Assembly: GCF_019145375.1 (NCBI RefSeq)
Contig: NZ_JAHSTX010000001.1
Coordinates: 1,401,001 to 1,465,000, forward strand
Reading direction: 5' to 3'
DNA length: 64,000 nt
Source: Pseudomonas triticicola
GTDB lineage: Bacteria > Pseudomonadota > Gammaproteobacteria > Pseudomonadales > Pseudomonadaceae
A model generated the notes under the pieces. It had not been told where the DNA came from and ran no database searches. It was given only the letters and a program-made list of their open reading frames with translations. The position numbers were made by a program, and so were the translations under genes. Each line of letters opens with the position of its first letter. Position 1 is the stretch's first letter. Positions 37,343 through 48,183 of this stretch are shown here, in pieces.

Positions 37343-38497
37343 TCAGAGATTGCGGTTAGCCAAAGCCCGCTCCATCCGCGCAATCCCTTCTTCCAGCAAC
37401 GCCCTCGGGCAACCGAAGTTCAAGCGCACAAACTGCTGATGCCGGTCGCCAAAATCCAGTCCGGCACTCAGCCCGACCTTGCCTTGTTCGAGGAAGAACC
37501 GCTGCGGATCCGGCAGGTCGAGCGCGGTGCAATCGAGCCACGCCAGATACGTGCCCTGCGGCACATTGATGGTCACCCCCGGCAGGCGCGTGCGCACCGC
37601 GTCTACCAGCCAGTCGCGGTTGGCCTGCAGGTAGGTTTTCAGTTCGGCGAGCCACGGCGCGGCTTCGCTGTAGGCGACGCGGGTGGCTTCCATGCCCAGC
37701 GGGTTGACGCTGTCGACCATGCCGCAGCGGGCGTGGTTGACGCGCTCACGCAGGGCGGCGTCCTGGATGATCATGAACGAGGTCTTGAGGCCGGCGATGT
37801 TGTAGGCCTTGCTCGCCGACATCAGGGTGATCGTGCGTTTGGAAATCTCGGGGCTCAGCGATGCGGTGGGAATGTGCACGCGGCCGTCGAAGCACAGTTC
37901 GGCGTGAATCTCGTCGGAGATGATCCACGCGTCCTGCGCTGCGCAGATATCCGCCACTGCCTGCAATTCTTCGCGGGCGAAGACCTTGCCGATCGGGTTG
38001 TGCGGGTTGCTCAACAGCAGGGCGCCGCCGCCTTTCAGCGACTCGCGCAGTGCGTCCAGCGGCGTGGCGTAGGTGCCATCGGCCTGGGCGTTGAATTCCA
38101 GCTCGACCTTGTTCAGGCCCCAATGCCCCGGCGCATGACGCAGTGGCGGGTAGTTCGGCACTTGCACGACGACATTCTGCTGCGCCTGGACCAACGCCTT
38201 CAGCGCCATGTTGAAGCCCGATTCCACACCCGGCAGGAAGATCAGTTCCTGCGGTTTGACCTGCCATGAATACTTGTTCCACAGGTCGGCGACGATCGCT
38301 TCACGCAGGTTGTCCTGGGCCACGCTGTAACCGAGCAGCGGGTGCAGCAGGCGCTGTTGCAAGGTTTCGACGATGACCGGCGGCGCGGCAAAATCCATGT
38401 CAGCGACCCACATCGGCAACACATCGGCCGGGTAGCGGCTCCACTTGGTGCTGCCAGTGTGGTGGCGGTCGAACAACTGATCAAAATCGAAAGTCAT
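37343..38497 (-). CDS. PLP-dependent C-S lyase/aminotransferase, MalY/PatB type
   Basis: 384 residues from ATG 38497; the frame upstream of it is REP sequence. The fold-type I signature includes WVADMDFAAPP near the N-terminus, NPHNPIGKVF, SDEIHAEL and the PLP lysine in SASKAYNIAGLK. MalY/PatB enzymes cleave cystathionine to homocysteine, pyruvate and ammonia, and may act on other beta-thio amino acids. It is a single gene between two REPINs. The spacing to the weak GAG ribosome site is acceptable. Confidence 0.88.
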   Translation of the reverse strand: MTFDFDQLFDRHHTGSTKWSRYPADVLPMWVADMDFAAPPVIVETLQQRLLHPLLGYSVAQDNLREAIVADLWNKYSWQVKPQELIFLPGVESGFNMALKALVQAQQNVVVQVPNYPPLRHAPGHWGLNKVELEFNAQADGTYATPLDALRESLKGGGALLLSNPHNPIGKVFAREELQAVADICAAQDAWIISDEIHAELCFDGRVHIPTASLSPEISKRTITLMSASKAYNIAGLKTSFMIIQDAALRERVNHARCGMVDSVNPLGMEATRVAYSEAAPWLAELKTYLQANRDWLVDAVRTRLPGVTINVPQGTYLAWLDCTALDLPDPQRFFLEQGKVGLSAGLDFGDRHQQFVRLNFGCPRALLEEGIARMERALANRNL

Positions 38498-38556
38498 GCG
38501 CGGTCTCGTCAAGGCGGAGTTGGTTCTGCCGGACATTCTATGCGCAACGCCATCTG

Positions 38557-38645
38557 TGTGGGAGCGAGCCTGCTCGCGAATACGTCGGGTCAGGCAGCAT
38601 CGAGTTGGATGACCCAGCGCTTTCGCGAGCAGGCTCGCTCCCACA
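38557..38645. repeat. REPIN upstream of fdnG
   Basis: Inverted pair of REP elements. It fills much of the 318-bp gap before fdnG, whose promoter should lie between 38650 and 38800. No clear sigma-70, FNR or NarL site was recognised there. Confidence 0.9.
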
Positions 38646-38815
38646 GGGGGGTGTGCACTGGCTGGAAATCCGGGCCAGACACCCGACGGTCGGTTTTCAC
38701 ACAATCGGCAAGGTCTTTGTCTACAGTGAAAAAGTCGGCGCCAAGGCGTCGCAACCGTGATTGTCCAGATAAAGCCCGGCGCAAGTACCGGGTTCCACCT
38801 GATCAGGAGTGCACG

Positions 38816-41800
38816 ATGGATCTCAGCCGTCGTCAGTTCTTCAAGGTCGCCGGTATCGGCCTTGCAGGCTCAAGCCTGGGCGCGTTGGGCATGGCCCCGA
38901 CGGCGGCCTTCGCCGAGCAGGTGCGTCACTTCAAGCTCGCCCACACCCGTGAAACCCGCAACACCTGCCCGTATTGCTCGGTCGGTTGCGGTTTGATCAT
39001 GTACAGCCAGGGCGATGCCGGCAAGAACGTGGCGCAAAACATCATTCACATCGAAGGCGACGCCGACCACCCGGTCAATCGCGGCACGCTGTGCCCGAAA
39101 GGCGCGGGCCTGCTCGACTTCATTCACAGCCCCGGCCGCTTGCAGTACCCGCAGGTGCGCAAGCCCGGCAGCAATGAATGGACGCGCATCGGCTGGGACG
39201 AAGCCCTCGATCGCATCGCCGACCTGATGAAGGCCGACCGCGACGCCAACTTCATCGAGAAAAATGCCAACGGGCAGACGGTGAATCGCTGGCTGACCAC
39301 CGGTTTCCTCGCGGCATCGGCGGCATCCAACGAAGCCGGCTACATCACTCAGAAGGTGATACGCAGCCTCGGCCTGCTGGGGTTCGATAACCAGGCGCGT
39401 GTCTGACACGGCCCGACGGTGGCAAGTCTTGCCCCGACGTACGGCCGAGGTGCCATGACCAACACCTGGACCGATATCGCCAACGCGAATCTGATCCTGG
39501 TAATGGGCGGCAACGCAGCAGAAGCGCATCCGTGCGGCTTCAAATGGGTGACCGAGGCCAAGGCGCACAACGCCGCGCGGCTGATCGTGGTCGATCCGCG
39601 TTTTACCCGGACCGCTTCGGTGGCCGACTATTACGCGCCGATCCGCACCGGCACCGACATCGCCTTCATGGGCGGGCTGATCAATTACCTGCTGACCGAG
39701 GACAAGATCCAGCACGAATACGTGCGCAATTACACCGACGTGTCGTTCATCGTCAAAGCCGGTTATGGCTTCGAAGACGGCCTGTTCAGCGGCTATGACG
39801 CGGAAAAACGCAGCTATACCGACAAGTCCGGCTGGGGCTACGAGTTCGCCGAGGACGGTTTCGTCCGCGTCGACCCGACCCTGCAAGACCCGCGCTGCGT
39901 CTATCAACTGATGAAGCAGCATTACAGCCGCTACAACATCGACTTGGCCAGCCAGATCTGCGGCATGCCGGTCGACGCCATGCAGAAAATCTGGGAAGAG
40001 ATCGCCACCTGCTCGACGCCGGGCAAGACCATGACGATTCTCTATGCCCTCGGCTGGACGCAGCACTCGATCGGCGCGCAGATCATTCGCAGCGCGGCGA
40101 TGGTGCAACTGCTGTTGGGCAACGTCGGCATGCCCGGCGGTGGCGTCAACGCTTTGCGCGGGCACTCGAACATCCAGGGTCTGACCGACCTTGGTCTGCT
40201 GTCCAACGCCTTGCCCGGCTACCTCACGCTGCCCAGCGACAGCGAGCAGGATTACGGTCAGTTCATCTTCAAACGCACGCAGGTGCCGCTAAGACCGGGG
40301 CAGCTTTCGTATTGGCAGAACTACAGCAAATTCCACGTCAGCCTGATGAAATCCTGGTACGGCGCCAACGCCACCGCCGAGAACAACTGGCTGTTCGACC
40401 ATTTGCCGAAGCTCGACATCCCCAATTACGACGTGCTGAAAATGTTCGACCTGATGAGCCAGGGCAAGGTCAACGGCTACTTCTGTCAGGGCTTTAATCC
40501 GATCGCCGCGTTGCCGGACAAGAACCGCGTGATGGGCGCATTGGCCAAGCTCAAGTGGCTGGTGGTGATGGACCCGCTGGCCACCGAAACCTCGGAGTTC
40601 TGGCAGAACGTCGGGCCTTACAACGATGTGAAAACCGCTGAAATCCAGACCGAAGTCATTCGCCTGCCGACCACCTGTTTTGCCGAAGAGGACGGCTCGC
40701 TGGTCAACAGCAGCCGCTGGCTGCAATGGCACTGGAAAGGCGCCGACGGCCCCGGCGAAGCGCAGACCGACATTCGCATCATGAGCGAATTGTTCCTGCG
40801 CCTGCGCCAGCGTTATCAGAGCGAGGGCGGCAAGTTTCCTGATCCGCTGTTGAAGCTGTCGTGGCCGTACAAGATCCCCGACGAGCCGTCGCCGGAAGAA
40901 CTGGCGCGGGAAATCAACGGCACCGCTGTCAGCGATTTCACCGATGCCAGCGGCGTCACGGTCAAGGCCGGTACGCAACTGGCCGGCTTCGGCTTGCTCA
41001 AGGATGACGGCAGCACCGCGTCGGGCTGCTGGATTTTCGCCGGCAGCTGGACCGAGGCCGGCAATCAGATGGCCCGTCGCGACAATGCCGACCCGTTCGG
41101 CATGCACCAGCATCAAGGCTGGGCGTGGGCGTGGCCGGCGAATCGGCGAATCCTCTACAACCGTGCTTCGGCGGACCCGGCGGGCAAACCGTGGGATCCG
41201 AAAAAGCGGCTGGTGTGGTGGAACGGCAAGGCCTGGACCGGCACCGACGTGCCGGACTACAAGGCCGACGTGCCGCCGGAAGCCGGGATGAACCCGTTCA
41301 TCATGAACCCCGAAGGCGTCGCGCGGTTCTTCGCCGTCGACAAGATGAACGAAGGCCCATTCCCTGAGCACTACGAGCCGTTCGAAACGCCGATCGGCAT
41401 CAACCCGCTGCACCCGCAGAACAAGAAGGCCACCAGCAACCCGGCGGCGCGGATCTTCGATTCGGTCTGGGAAACCCTCGGCGAGGCCAAGGACTTCCCG
41501 TACGCCGGCACCAGTTACCGGCTCACCGAGCATTTCCACTTCTGGAGCAAGCACTGCAAGTTGAACGCGATTGCCCAGCCTGAGCAGTTCGTCGAAATCG
41601 GCGAGGTGCTGGCGAACGAGAAGGGCATTGCTGCCGGTGATCGTGTGCGGGTCAGCTGCAAACGCGGGTTTATCGAAGCGGTGGCGGTGGTGACGAAACG
41701 GATCCGGCCGCTGCAGGTCAACGGCCAGGTCGTCCATCAGATCGGCATCCCGCTGCACTGGGGTTTTACCGGCCTGACGCGTCACGGTTACCTGACCAAC

Positions 41801-41881
41801 ACCTTGGTGCCGTTCCTCGGCGATGGCAACACTCAGACCCCGGAATCCAAGTCATTCCTGGTCAACGTGGAGAAACTGTAA
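38816..41881 (+). CDS. fdnG: Formate dehydrogenase-N alpha subunit, selenocysteine-containing
   Basis: 1021 residues reading through an in-frame UGA at 39404-39406 as selenocysteine 197 (context QARV-Sec-HGPTV). ATG follows CAGGAG. The twin-arginine signal SRRQFFKVAGIGLAG directs the folded protein to the periplasm. A [4Fe-4S] site (NTCPYCSVGCGL ... LCPKG) precedes the bis-MGD molybdenum/tungsten domain. With FdnH and FdnI it oxidises formate and passes electrons to quinone. Sec ligates the active-site metal. A hairpin just after the UGA serves as SECIS, and selA, selB and selC lie 3-9 kb downstream. Without Sec recoding the gene would look like two fragments; it is not a pseudogene. Also called fdoG. 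Confidence 0.96.
39404..39450 (+). promoter_or_regulatory. Selenocysteine codon and SECIS element
   Basis: UGA at 39404-39406 is followed by CACGGCCCGACGGTGGC, then an apical hairpin GGCAAGTCTTGCC at 39421-39433, closely resembling the E. coli fdnG element; SelB should bind its apical loop. The lower stem can form from the flanking GGCC and CGACG segments. Confidence 0.9.
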
Positions 41882-42817
41882 ATGGCCAGCCAAGACATCA
41901 TTGCCCGCTCGGCCACCACCACCGTGCCGCCGTCGGTGAGGACTCAGCAGGGCGTTGCCAAGCTGATCGACACCACCAAATGCATCGGCTGCAAGGCCTG
42001 CCAGGTCGCCTGCTCGGAATGGAACGAGCTGCGCGATGAGGTCGGCCACAACCACGGTACCTATGACAATCCGCAGGATCTGACGGCGGATTCGTGGACG
42101 CTGATGCGCTTCACCGAGCACGAAACCGACACCGGTAACCTCGAATGGCTGATTCGCAAGGACGGCTGCATGCACTGCGCCGAGCCCGGTTGTCTGGCCG
42201 CGTGCCCGAGCCCCGGGGCGATCATTCAGCATGCCAACGGCATCGTTGATTTCGATCAGGACCACTGCATCGGTTGCGGCTATTGCATCACCGGTTGCCC
42301 GTTCAACATCCCGCGCATTTCGCAGAAGGATCACAAGGCCTACAAATGCACGCTGTGTTCCGACCGGGTGGCGGTCGGGCTGGAGCCGGCCTGCGTGAAA
42401 ACCTGCCCGACCGGCGCGATCGTCTTCGGCACCAAGGAAGACATGAAAGAACACGCCGCTGAACGCATCGTCGACCTGAAAAGCCGTGGCTTTGAAAACG
42501 CCGGTTTGTACGATCCGGCCGGGGTCGGCGGCACCCACGTGATGTACGTGCTGCACCATGCCGACACGCCGAAAATCTACGCCGGTTTGCCGGACCATCC
42601 GGCGATCAGTCCGCTGGTGGGTTTGTGGAAAGGCATCAGCAAACCCCTCGGCCTGCTGGCGATGGGCGCGGCGGTGCTGGCCGGGTTCTTCCACTATGTG
42701 CGCATCGGGCCGAATCGTGTCGAGGAGGATGAACTTCCGCCAGCGCCCGACAACTCGGTGCACGTGGTCGATCCGGCGGTGCACACCTTCGATCCACGCG
42801 GGGAGGAGCGGCCATGA
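41882..42817 (+). CDS. fdnH: Formate dehydrogenase-N beta subunit (iron-sulfur)
   Basis: 311 residues. ATG directly follows the fdnG stop, with GTGGAG upstream. Four ferredoxin-type cysteine clusters are visible: [43 protein letters not shown] and [21 protein letters not shown]. They carry electrons from FdnG to the cytochrome. A C-terminal membrane anchor ([20 protein letters not shown]) holds the subunit to the periplasmic face. It overlaps fdnI by 4 bp. Confidence 0.95.
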   Translation: MASQDIIARSATTTVPPSVRTQQGVAKLIDTTKCIGCKACQVACSEWNELRDEVGHNHGTYDNPQDLTADSWTLMRFTEHETDTGNLEWLIRKDGCMHCAEPGCLAACPSPGAIIQHANGIVDFDQDHCIGCGYCITGCPFNIPRISQKDHKAYKCTLCSDRVAVGLEPACVKTCPTGAIVFGTKEDMKEHAAERIVDLKSRGFENAGLYDPAGVGGTHVMYVLHHADTPKIYAGLPDHPAISPLVGLWKGISKPLGLLAMGAAVLAGFFHYVRIGPNRVEEDELPPAPDNSVHVVDPAVHTFDPRGEERP

Positions 42818-43479
42818 GCAACAAGACGATCCTGCGTTACAGCGCCAACCAGCGCACCAATCACTGGCTGGTGGCGATCCTGTTTTTCATGGCCGGTTTG
42901 TCCGGGCTGGCGTTGTTTCATCCGTCGCTGTTCTGGCTCAGTAATCTGTTCGGCGGCGGCACCTGGACGCGGATTCTGCACCCGTACATGGGCATTGCCA
43001 TGTTCGTGCTGTTTCTCGGCCTGGTGTTCAGCTTCTGGCGCACCAATTTCTTCATCGCCAATGACCGCCAATGGCTGCGGCGGATCAATCGGGTGATGGT
43101 CAACGACGAAGAAAGCGTGCCGCCGGTGGGCAAGTACAACGCCGGGCAAAAGTTGCTGTTCTGGACTTTACTGCTGTGCATGCTCGCGTTGCTGTTCACC
43201 GGGCTGGTGATCTGGCGCGCGTGGTTCAGCGCGTATTTCGGCATCACCACGATCCGCTGGGCCATGCTGTTGCATGCGCTGGCCGGGTTCGTGCTGGTGC
43301 TGAGCATCATCGTGCACATCTACGCCGGTTTGTGGATCAAGGGTTCGGTCGACGCCATGTTGCATGGCTGGGTCAGCCGGCCGTGGGCGAAGAAACACCA
43401 TGAACTGTGGTACCGCGAGGTGACCCGCGACGAACAGCCTCGGGACGTGCCCGAGCGACCGCTGACGAAAAAGGGCTGA
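42814..43479 (+). CDS. fdnI: Formate dehydrogenase-N gamma subunit (cytochrome b556)
   Basis: 221 residues with four membrane helices. Histidines in [30 protein letters not shown] and VHIYAG are placed to ligate the two b hemes. ATG overlaps the fdnH stop and has GGGGAGGAG upstream. It passes electrons to the quinone pool. Confidence 0.94.
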   Translation: MSNKTILRYSANQRTNHWLVAILFFMAGLSGLALFHPSLFWLSNLFGGGTWTRILHPYMGIAMFVLFLGLVFSFWRTNFFIANDRQWLRRINRVMVNDEESVPPVGKYNAGQKLLFWTLLLCMLALLFTGLVIWRAWFSAYFGITTIRWAMLLHALAGFVLVLSIIVHIYAGLWIKGSVDAMLHGWVSRPWAKKHHELWYREVTRDEQPRDVPERPLTKKG

Positions 43480-43482
43480 CTT

Positions 43483-44409
43483 TTGCCAAGCATTCTTGAA
43501 CCTGGGGAAATCGAGGCGGCGGCCAGTTCGCCGCCGTTTTTGTACCTGCCACCGCCTAACCTGTTTGCCCTGCGCGCTGAGCGCCTTGAGCGTCTGGCCG
43601 AGGGCAACGGGTTGGCGGATTATCTGCGGCTGATGGCCGGATTGTGCCGGGCGCAGCAGCAGGTGTTCGACGATCCGCCGCTCACCGCGCCGTTTGATGC
43701 GCAGCGTTTCGAAGCCTGTCAACAGCACGGTCTGCCGCCGTTCGCCGCAGACACTTTGGTGCGTGAGGATGCCTGGCAGCCGTGGCTGGATGCTTTGCTG
43801 CAGCGCTATGCGCCAGCGGATCAACCTGCAGTGATCGACGCGCTGGATACTCTGCGCGCCGCAGGTCCCGGCCAGTTGCGCGCGTGGGCGGTGGCGCTGG
43901 TCAGCGGCCAGTATTCGCTGGTGCCTGCGCAGCTGGTGCCGTTTCTCGGTGCGGCGTTGCAAACCGCGTGGAGCCACTGGCTGCTCAGCGTGCCGCAACT
44001 GCAACTCAAACCCGGCGACAGCCTCAGCCAATGCCCGGCCTGTGGTTCACCGGCCATGGCCGGGGTGATTCGCCATCGCGGCAAGCACAACGGTTTGCGC
44101 TATCTGGTGTGTTCGCTGTGCGCCTGCGAATGGCATGTGGTGCGGGTGAAGTGCGTGTATTGCGAGCAGAGCAAGGGCCTTGAATATCTGAGCCAGGAAG
44201 ACGACCGCCACAGCGCCGAGCAGGCACCGCTGCGCGCCGAAGTCTGCCCGAGCTGCAACAGTTACCTGAAATTGCTCTATCTGGAGAACGACGCCGAAGC
44301 CGAAGCGTTGTCGGCAGATCTCGGCAGTTTGCTGCTGGACATGCGCCTGGCCCAGGACGGCTATCAGCGCCTTGCGCCCAATCTGCTGCTGGCGCCGGGA
44401 GACGACTGA
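43483..44409 (+). CDS. fdhE: Formate dehydrogenase accessory protein FdhE
   Basis: 308 residues. TTG start at 43483, 3 bp after the fdnI stop; AAAAAGGG is about 8 nt upstream. The C-terminal half carries four CxxC pairs (CPACGSP, CSLCACEWH, CVYCEQ, CPSCNSY), the rubredoxin-like iron centres of FdhE. FdhE is needed to assemble and export active respiratory formate dehydrogenase, probably by acting on FdnG before Tat export. Typical length is about 305. Confidence 0.93.
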   Translation: MPSILEPGEIEAAASSPPFLYLPPPNLFALRAERLERLAEGNGLADYLRLMAGLCRAQQQVFDDPPLTAPFDAQRFEACQQHGLPPFAADTLVREDAWQPWLDALLQRYAPADQPAVIDALDTLRAAGPGQLRAWAVALVSGQYSLVPAQLVPFLGAALQTAWSHWLLSVPQLQLKPGDSLSQCPACGSPAMAGVIRHRGKHNGLRYLVCSLCACEWHVVRVKCVYCEQSKGLEYLSQEDDRHSAEQAPLRAEVCPSCNSYLKLLYLENDAEAEALSADLGSLLLDMRLAQDGYQRLAPNLLLAPGDD

Positions 44410-44421
44410 CCAGAGCAAAAT

Positions 44422-44445
44422 TGTGGGAGGGGGTGTGCTCCCACA
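44422..44445. repeat. REP-like hairpin behind fdhE
   Basis: TGTGGGAG and CTCCCACA around an 8-nt loop, a truncated REP derivative 12 bp past the stop. Confidence 0.7.
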
Positions 44446-44487
44446 GGTTTTTGTGGTGACCAACCATGTTCATTCCACCCGAATTCC

Positions 44488-44577
44488 TGTGGGAGCGAGC
44501 CTGCTCGCGAAGGCGGCGGGTCAGCGACAACCACACTAACTGATACACCGCTTTCGCGAGCAAGCTAGCTCCGGCAG
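44488..44577. repeat. Degenerate REPIN
   Basis: The left REP is intact (GGGAGCGAGCCTGCTCGC); the right one has drifted (CGCGAGCAAGCTAGCTCCGG). Confidence 0.82.
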
Positions 44578-44596
44578 TGCGTCTACACTTCTGAAA

Positions 44597-44628
44597 CCCT
44601 TTTGGGAGCAAGCTTGCTCCCAAAAGGG
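44597..44628. repeat. 32-bp perfect palindrome upstream of selA
   Basis: Arms CCCTTTTGGGAGCAAG and CTTGCTCCCAAAAGGG meet without a loop. It lies 29 bp before the selA start, behind the REPIN, and includes a HindIII-like centre AAGCTT. It is probably a REP variant that could also act as an attenuator. Confidence 0.85.
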
Positions 44629-44656
44629 ATTGTTTCAGTGAAATCAGGAGTGGCTG

Positions 44657-46069
44657 ATGTCTTCCAGCGTTGCCCTGCGGTTGCCGTCCATTGATGGCTT
44701 GTTGCGTCACCCGGCGTGCGCGCCGTTGGCCGAGCGTTACGGCCGGGATTCGTTGCTGACGGGCCTGCGTCAGTTGCTCGATGAGCTAAGGCCCGGCGTG
44801 TTGAGCGGGCAATTGGCAGCTGTGGAAATCGGCCCCGAAGTGCTCGCCGGCCGCGTCGGCGAACGCTTGGCGCAACAGCAGCGCAGCCAGGTGCGCCGGG
44901 TATTCAATCTGACCGGCACGGTGCTGCATACCAATCTCGGTCGCGCCTTGCTGCCCGAGGAAGCCATCGAAGCGGTGCAAATGGCTGCACGTTATCCGCT
45001 CAATCTCGAGTTCGATCTGGCCAGCGGCAAGCGCGGCGATCGCGACGATCTGATCGAAGGCCTGATCCGCGAACTGACCGGCGCTGAAGCGGTGACCGTG
45101 GTCAACAACAATGCCGCTGCCGTGTTGCTGACCCTCAACAGCCTCGGCGCGCGCAAGGAAGGCATCATTTCCCGTGGTGAGCTGATCGAAATCGGCGGCG
45201 CTTTCCGCATCCCCGACATCATGGCCCGGGCCGGCGTGCGTCTGCACGAAGTCGGCACCACCAACCGCACCCATGCCCGCGATTACCAAGCGGCGATCAG
45301 TCCGCGCAGCGGGTTGATCATGCGCGTGCATGCCAGCAACTACAGCATCGAAGGCTTCACCGCGCGGGTGCCGACTGCGGAGCTTGCCGAGTTGGCACAC
45401 GCTCATGGCTTGCCGTTGCTGGAAGATCTGGGCAGCGGCAGTCTGCTGGACCTGACGCGCTGGGGCCTGCCGGCGGAACCGACGGTGCGGCAGGCCTTGC
45501 TCGATGGCGCTGACATCGTCACCTTCAGCGGCGACAAATTGCTCGGCGGGCCGCAGGCCGGGTTGATCGTCGGGCGCAAAGAGCTGATTGCGAAAATCAA
45601 GAAGAATCCGCTGAAACGCGCGCTGCGGGTCGACAAGTTGACCCTGGCCGCGCTGGAAGCGGTGCTCAGTCTGTATCGCGACCCTGATCGCCTCGCCGAG
45701 CGTCTGCCGAGTCTGCGTCTGCTGACCCGTCCGCAAGCCGAAATTCATGCTCAGGCTGTGCGTTTGCAACCGTTGCTCGCCGATGTGCTGGGCGAGCTCT
45801 GGCAGGTCAGTGCAGTCGAGGCGTTGGGCATGATCGGCAGCGGCAGCCAACCGGTGGCGCGTCTGCCGAGCGCGGCGCTGTGTTGTCGCCCGCAAGTGTC
45901 CAAGCGCTGGCGCGGGCGTTATCTGCTCAATCTCGAAGCGGCGTTGCGCGGTTTGCCGATCCCGGTGCTCGGGCGAATCGGCGACGATGCGCTGTGGCTG
46001 GATCTACGCCAGCTCGACGATGAGCCAGCGTGGCTGGCGCAGTTGCCGCGATTGCAGGTCGACCGGTGA
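44657..46069 (+). CDS. selA: L-seryl-tRNA(Sec) selenium transferase
   Basis: 470 residues; ATG follows CAGGAG. SelA is a cytoplasmic PLP enzyme that turns Ser-tRNA(Sec) into Sec-tRNA(Sec) using selenophosphate. The PLP lysine is K294 in [12 protein letters not shown], and the N-terminal tRNA-binding segment ([21 protein letters not shown]) and [17 protein letters not shown] are conserved. The stop overlaps the selB GTG by 4 bp. selD, which supplies selenophosphate, is not in the window. Confidence 0.96.
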   Translation: MSSSVALRLPSIDGLLRHPACAPLAERYGRDSLLTGLRQLLDELRPGVLSGQLAAVEIGPEVLAGRVGERLAQQQRSQVRRVFNLTGTVLHTNLGRALLPEEAIEAVQMAARYPLNLEFDLASGKRGDRDDLIEGLIRELTGAEAVTVVNNNAAAVLLTLNSLGARKEGIISRGELIEIGGAFRIPDIMARAGVRLHEVGTTNRTHARDYQAAISPRSGLIMRVHASNYSIEGFTARVPTAELAELAHAHGLPLLEDLGSGSLLDLTRWGLPAEPTVRQALLDGADIVTFSGDKLLGGPQAGLIVGRKELIAKIKKNPLKRALRVDKLTLAALEAVLSLYRDPDRLAERLPSLRLLTRPQAEIHAQAVRLQPLLADVLGELWQVSAVEALGMIGSGSQPVARLPSAALCCRPQVSKRWRGRYLLNLEAALRGLPIPVLGRIGDDALWLDLRQLDDEPAWLAQLPRLQVDR

Positions 46070-47973
46070 TCGTCGGCACAGCGGGGCACATCGACCACGG
46101 CAAGACTTCGCTGTTGCAAGCGCTGACCGGGCAAACCGGCGACCGCCGCCCGCAGGAGCGCGAACGCGGCATGACCATCGACCTCGGTTATCTCTACGCC
46201 GAACTCGCAGCGGGGGCCGGGCTGACAGGCTTCATCGACGTCCCGGGGCACGAAAAATTTACCCACAACATGCTCGCTGGTGCGCAGGGCATCGATCTGG
46301 TGTTGCTGGTGGTCGCGGCCGACGATGGCGTGATGCTGCAGACCCGCGAGCATCTGGCAATCGTCGAACTGCTCGGCATCCCCCGCGCGCTGGTGGCGAT
46401 CAGCAAATGCGACCGGGCGGGAGCGGGCAGGGTGGAAGAGGTGCAGCGCCAAGTGCTGGATCTGCTCGCGCCCGGGCCATTCGCCGATGCGCCGATTTTT
46501 ACCGTGTCGAGCTTGAACGGGCAGGGCGTCGATGAGTTGCGCGCGGCATTATTGCAGGCGCACAACGAGGTGCAGGCGCGCGGTTGTGAGGGCGGCTTTC
46601 GTCTGGCGATCGATCGGGCGTTCAGCGTCGCGGGTGCTGGGATTGTGGTCACGGGCACGGCGTTGTCGGGCACGGTTGCGGTGGGCGACAAGCTTGTCTT
46701 GGGGCCTGCGGGCAAATCGGTGCGTATCCGTGGCCTGCACGCGCAAAACCAGGCCGCCGAACAGGCGTTCGCTGGCCAACGCGTGGCATTGAACCTCAGC
46801 GGCGATCGTCTGGAACTGGCGCAGATCCACCGAGGCCAATGGCTGCTGGCGGATTGGCTGCACGCCCCGACCCAGCGCATCGACATCGACTTTCAGCTGT
46901 TGCCCGGCGAGCGCACCTTTGAACACTTTCACCCGGTGCATCTGCACCTTGGCACGCAAGATGTCATCGCCCGCGTCGCCTTGCTGCAAGGCCCGCGCCT
47001 GAGTCCCGGCGAGCGCATGTTCGCGCAACTGCTGATCAACGCGCCGGTGCACGCAGTGAAAGGCGATCGATTGATCCTGCGCGACTCCAGCGCCCAGCGC
47101 ACCCTCGGCGGCGGCACGGTCCTCGACCCGTTCGCCCCGGCGCGCCAACGCCGCAGCCCGGAACGCCTCGCGCAACTGCAAACCCTCGCGCTCAGCGTCA
47201 GCCTCGAACAGGCCCTGCCGGCACTGCTCAACCACAGCCCCGGCGGCCTCGACCCGCAACGCCTCGAACGCCAGTTCAACCGCCCGCGCCCGCAGTGGTC
47301 GCTGGCAGAAAACATCCGCCTGATCGATACCCGCCAAGGTCCACTGCTGTTCAACGTGCAGCGCTGGGGTCAGTTGAAATTCACCTTGCTCGAACAACTG
47401 GCGCGATTCCACGAACAAGAACCCGACCAGATGGGCCCGGACCGCGATCGTCTGCGCCGCTTCAGCGCGCTGGCGCTGGAACGCTCGACCTTCATCAGCC
47501 TGCTCGACGAACTGCTCAACGCCGGCTCCATCCTCGCCAGCGGCCCCTGGCTGCACCTGCCCGATCATCAGGTGCGCCTGAATGCCGACGACGAAATCCT
47601 CTGGCAGCAATTACAGCCGTTGTTCGAACAGGCCGGTTTCGACCCGCCCTGGGTGCGCGACGCCGCGAAAATGCTCGGCGAAGACGACGCCAGCGTCCGC
47701 CTGCTGCTGCGCAAACTCGCCCGGCTGGGCCTGATGCACCAGGTGGTGCGCGACCTGTTTATCAGCGACATCGTCCTGCGGCAAATGGCGGCGCTGCTGC
47801 TGAAACTCGCCGAAGAAAATCCGTCGATTCAAGTGACAACCTTCCGTGATGCGCTAGGCTTGGGACGCAAACGCTGTATTCAGTATCTGGAGTATTTCGA
47901 CCGACTCGGCCTGACCCGCCGCCTCGGCGAATCCCGCCAGATCCGCCCCGACAACGCGCTGGCCAACGCCTGA
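46066..47973 (+). CDS. selB: Selenocysteine-specific elongation factor SelB
   Basis: 635 residues. The GTG start at 46066 overlaps the selA stop and gives the natural N-terminus [16 protein letters not shown]; a GTG at 46030 lies inside selA. G1 GHIDHGKT, G3 DVPGHEKF and G4 SKCD motifs mark the EF-Tu-like GTPase. The C-terminal winged helices (from about residue 380, ending [13 protein letters not shown]) bind the SECIS hairpin. It delivers Sec-tRNA(Sec) at the UGA of fdnG. Confidence 0.95.
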   Translation: MIVGTAGHIDHGKTSLLQALTGQTGDRRPQERERGMTIDLGYLYAELAAGAGLTGFIDVPGHEKFTHNMLAGAQGIDLVLLVVAADDGVMLQTREHLAIVELLGIPRALVAISKCDRAGAGRVEEVQRQVLDLLAPGPFADAPIFTVSSLNGQGVDELRAALLQAHNEVQARGCEGGFRLAIDRAFSVAGAGIVVTGTALSGTVAVGDKLVLGPAGKSVRIRGLHAQNQAAEQAFAGQRVALNLSGDRLELAQIHRGQWLLADWLHAPTQRIDIDFQLLPGERTFEHFHPVHLHLGTQDVIARVALLQGPRLSPGERMFAQLLINAPVHAVKGDRLILRDSSAQRTLGGGTVLDPFAPARQRRSPERLAQLQTLALSVSLEQALPALLNHSPGGLDPQRLERQFNRPRPQWSLAENIRLIDTRQGPLLFNVQRWGQLKFTLLEQLARFHEQEPDQMGPDRDRLRRFSALALERSTFISLLDELLNAGSILASGPWLHLPDHQVRLNADDEILWQQLQPLFEQAGFDPPWVRDAAKMLGEDDASVRLLLRKLARLGLMHQVVRDLFISDIVLRQMAALLLKLAEENPSIQVTTFRDALGLGRKRCIQYLEYFDRLGLTRRLGESRQIRPDNALANA

Positions 47974-47987
47974 GCACCCTGAGTTCA

Positions 47988-48083
47988 GGAAGACAATCGC
48001 GCCCGGTGGCGCGGCCGGGCTTCAAACCCGGTTGGGGACGGCATCCGTTCCCGGGCAGGTTCGACTCCGGCTGTCTTCCGCCA
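47988..48083 (+). tRNA. selC: tRNA-Sec (anticodon TCA)
   Basis: 96 nt with encoded CCA. The 8-bp acceptor stem GGAAGACA / TGTCTTCC, the anticodon TCA at 48022-48024 in loop CTTCAAA, a long variable arm (GGGGACGGCATCCGTTCCC) and T arm GGTTCGACTCC are characteristic of bacterial tRNA-Sec. It starts 14 bp after selB, so selA-selB-selC can be one transcript. Confidence 0.96.
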
Positions 48084-48096
48084 GTCTCCTAAAAGC

Positions 48097-48160
48097 AAAG
48101 ATCGCAGCCTTCGTCAGCTCCTACATCGATTTGTAGGAGCTGACGAAGGCTGCGATCTTT
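48097..48160. terminator. 29-bp inverted repeat behind selC
   Basis: Two perfect 29-bp arms (starting AAAGATCGCAGCCTTCG) around the loop TCGATT, followed by a short T-rich tail TTTTGATTTT. It can end the sel transcript and the convergent toxin gene. The arm sequence is a dispersed element; part of it (GCCGAAGGCTGCGAT) also occurs at about 26482. Confidence 0.75.
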
Positions 48161-48183
48161 TGATTTTCGGTGATACGAGAAGG

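Noticed and set aside
38816..41881. fdnG as a pseudogene broken by TGA at 39404
   Set aside because: The position matches the known Sec residue of FdnG, a SECIS hairpin follows, and selA, selB and selC are in the window.
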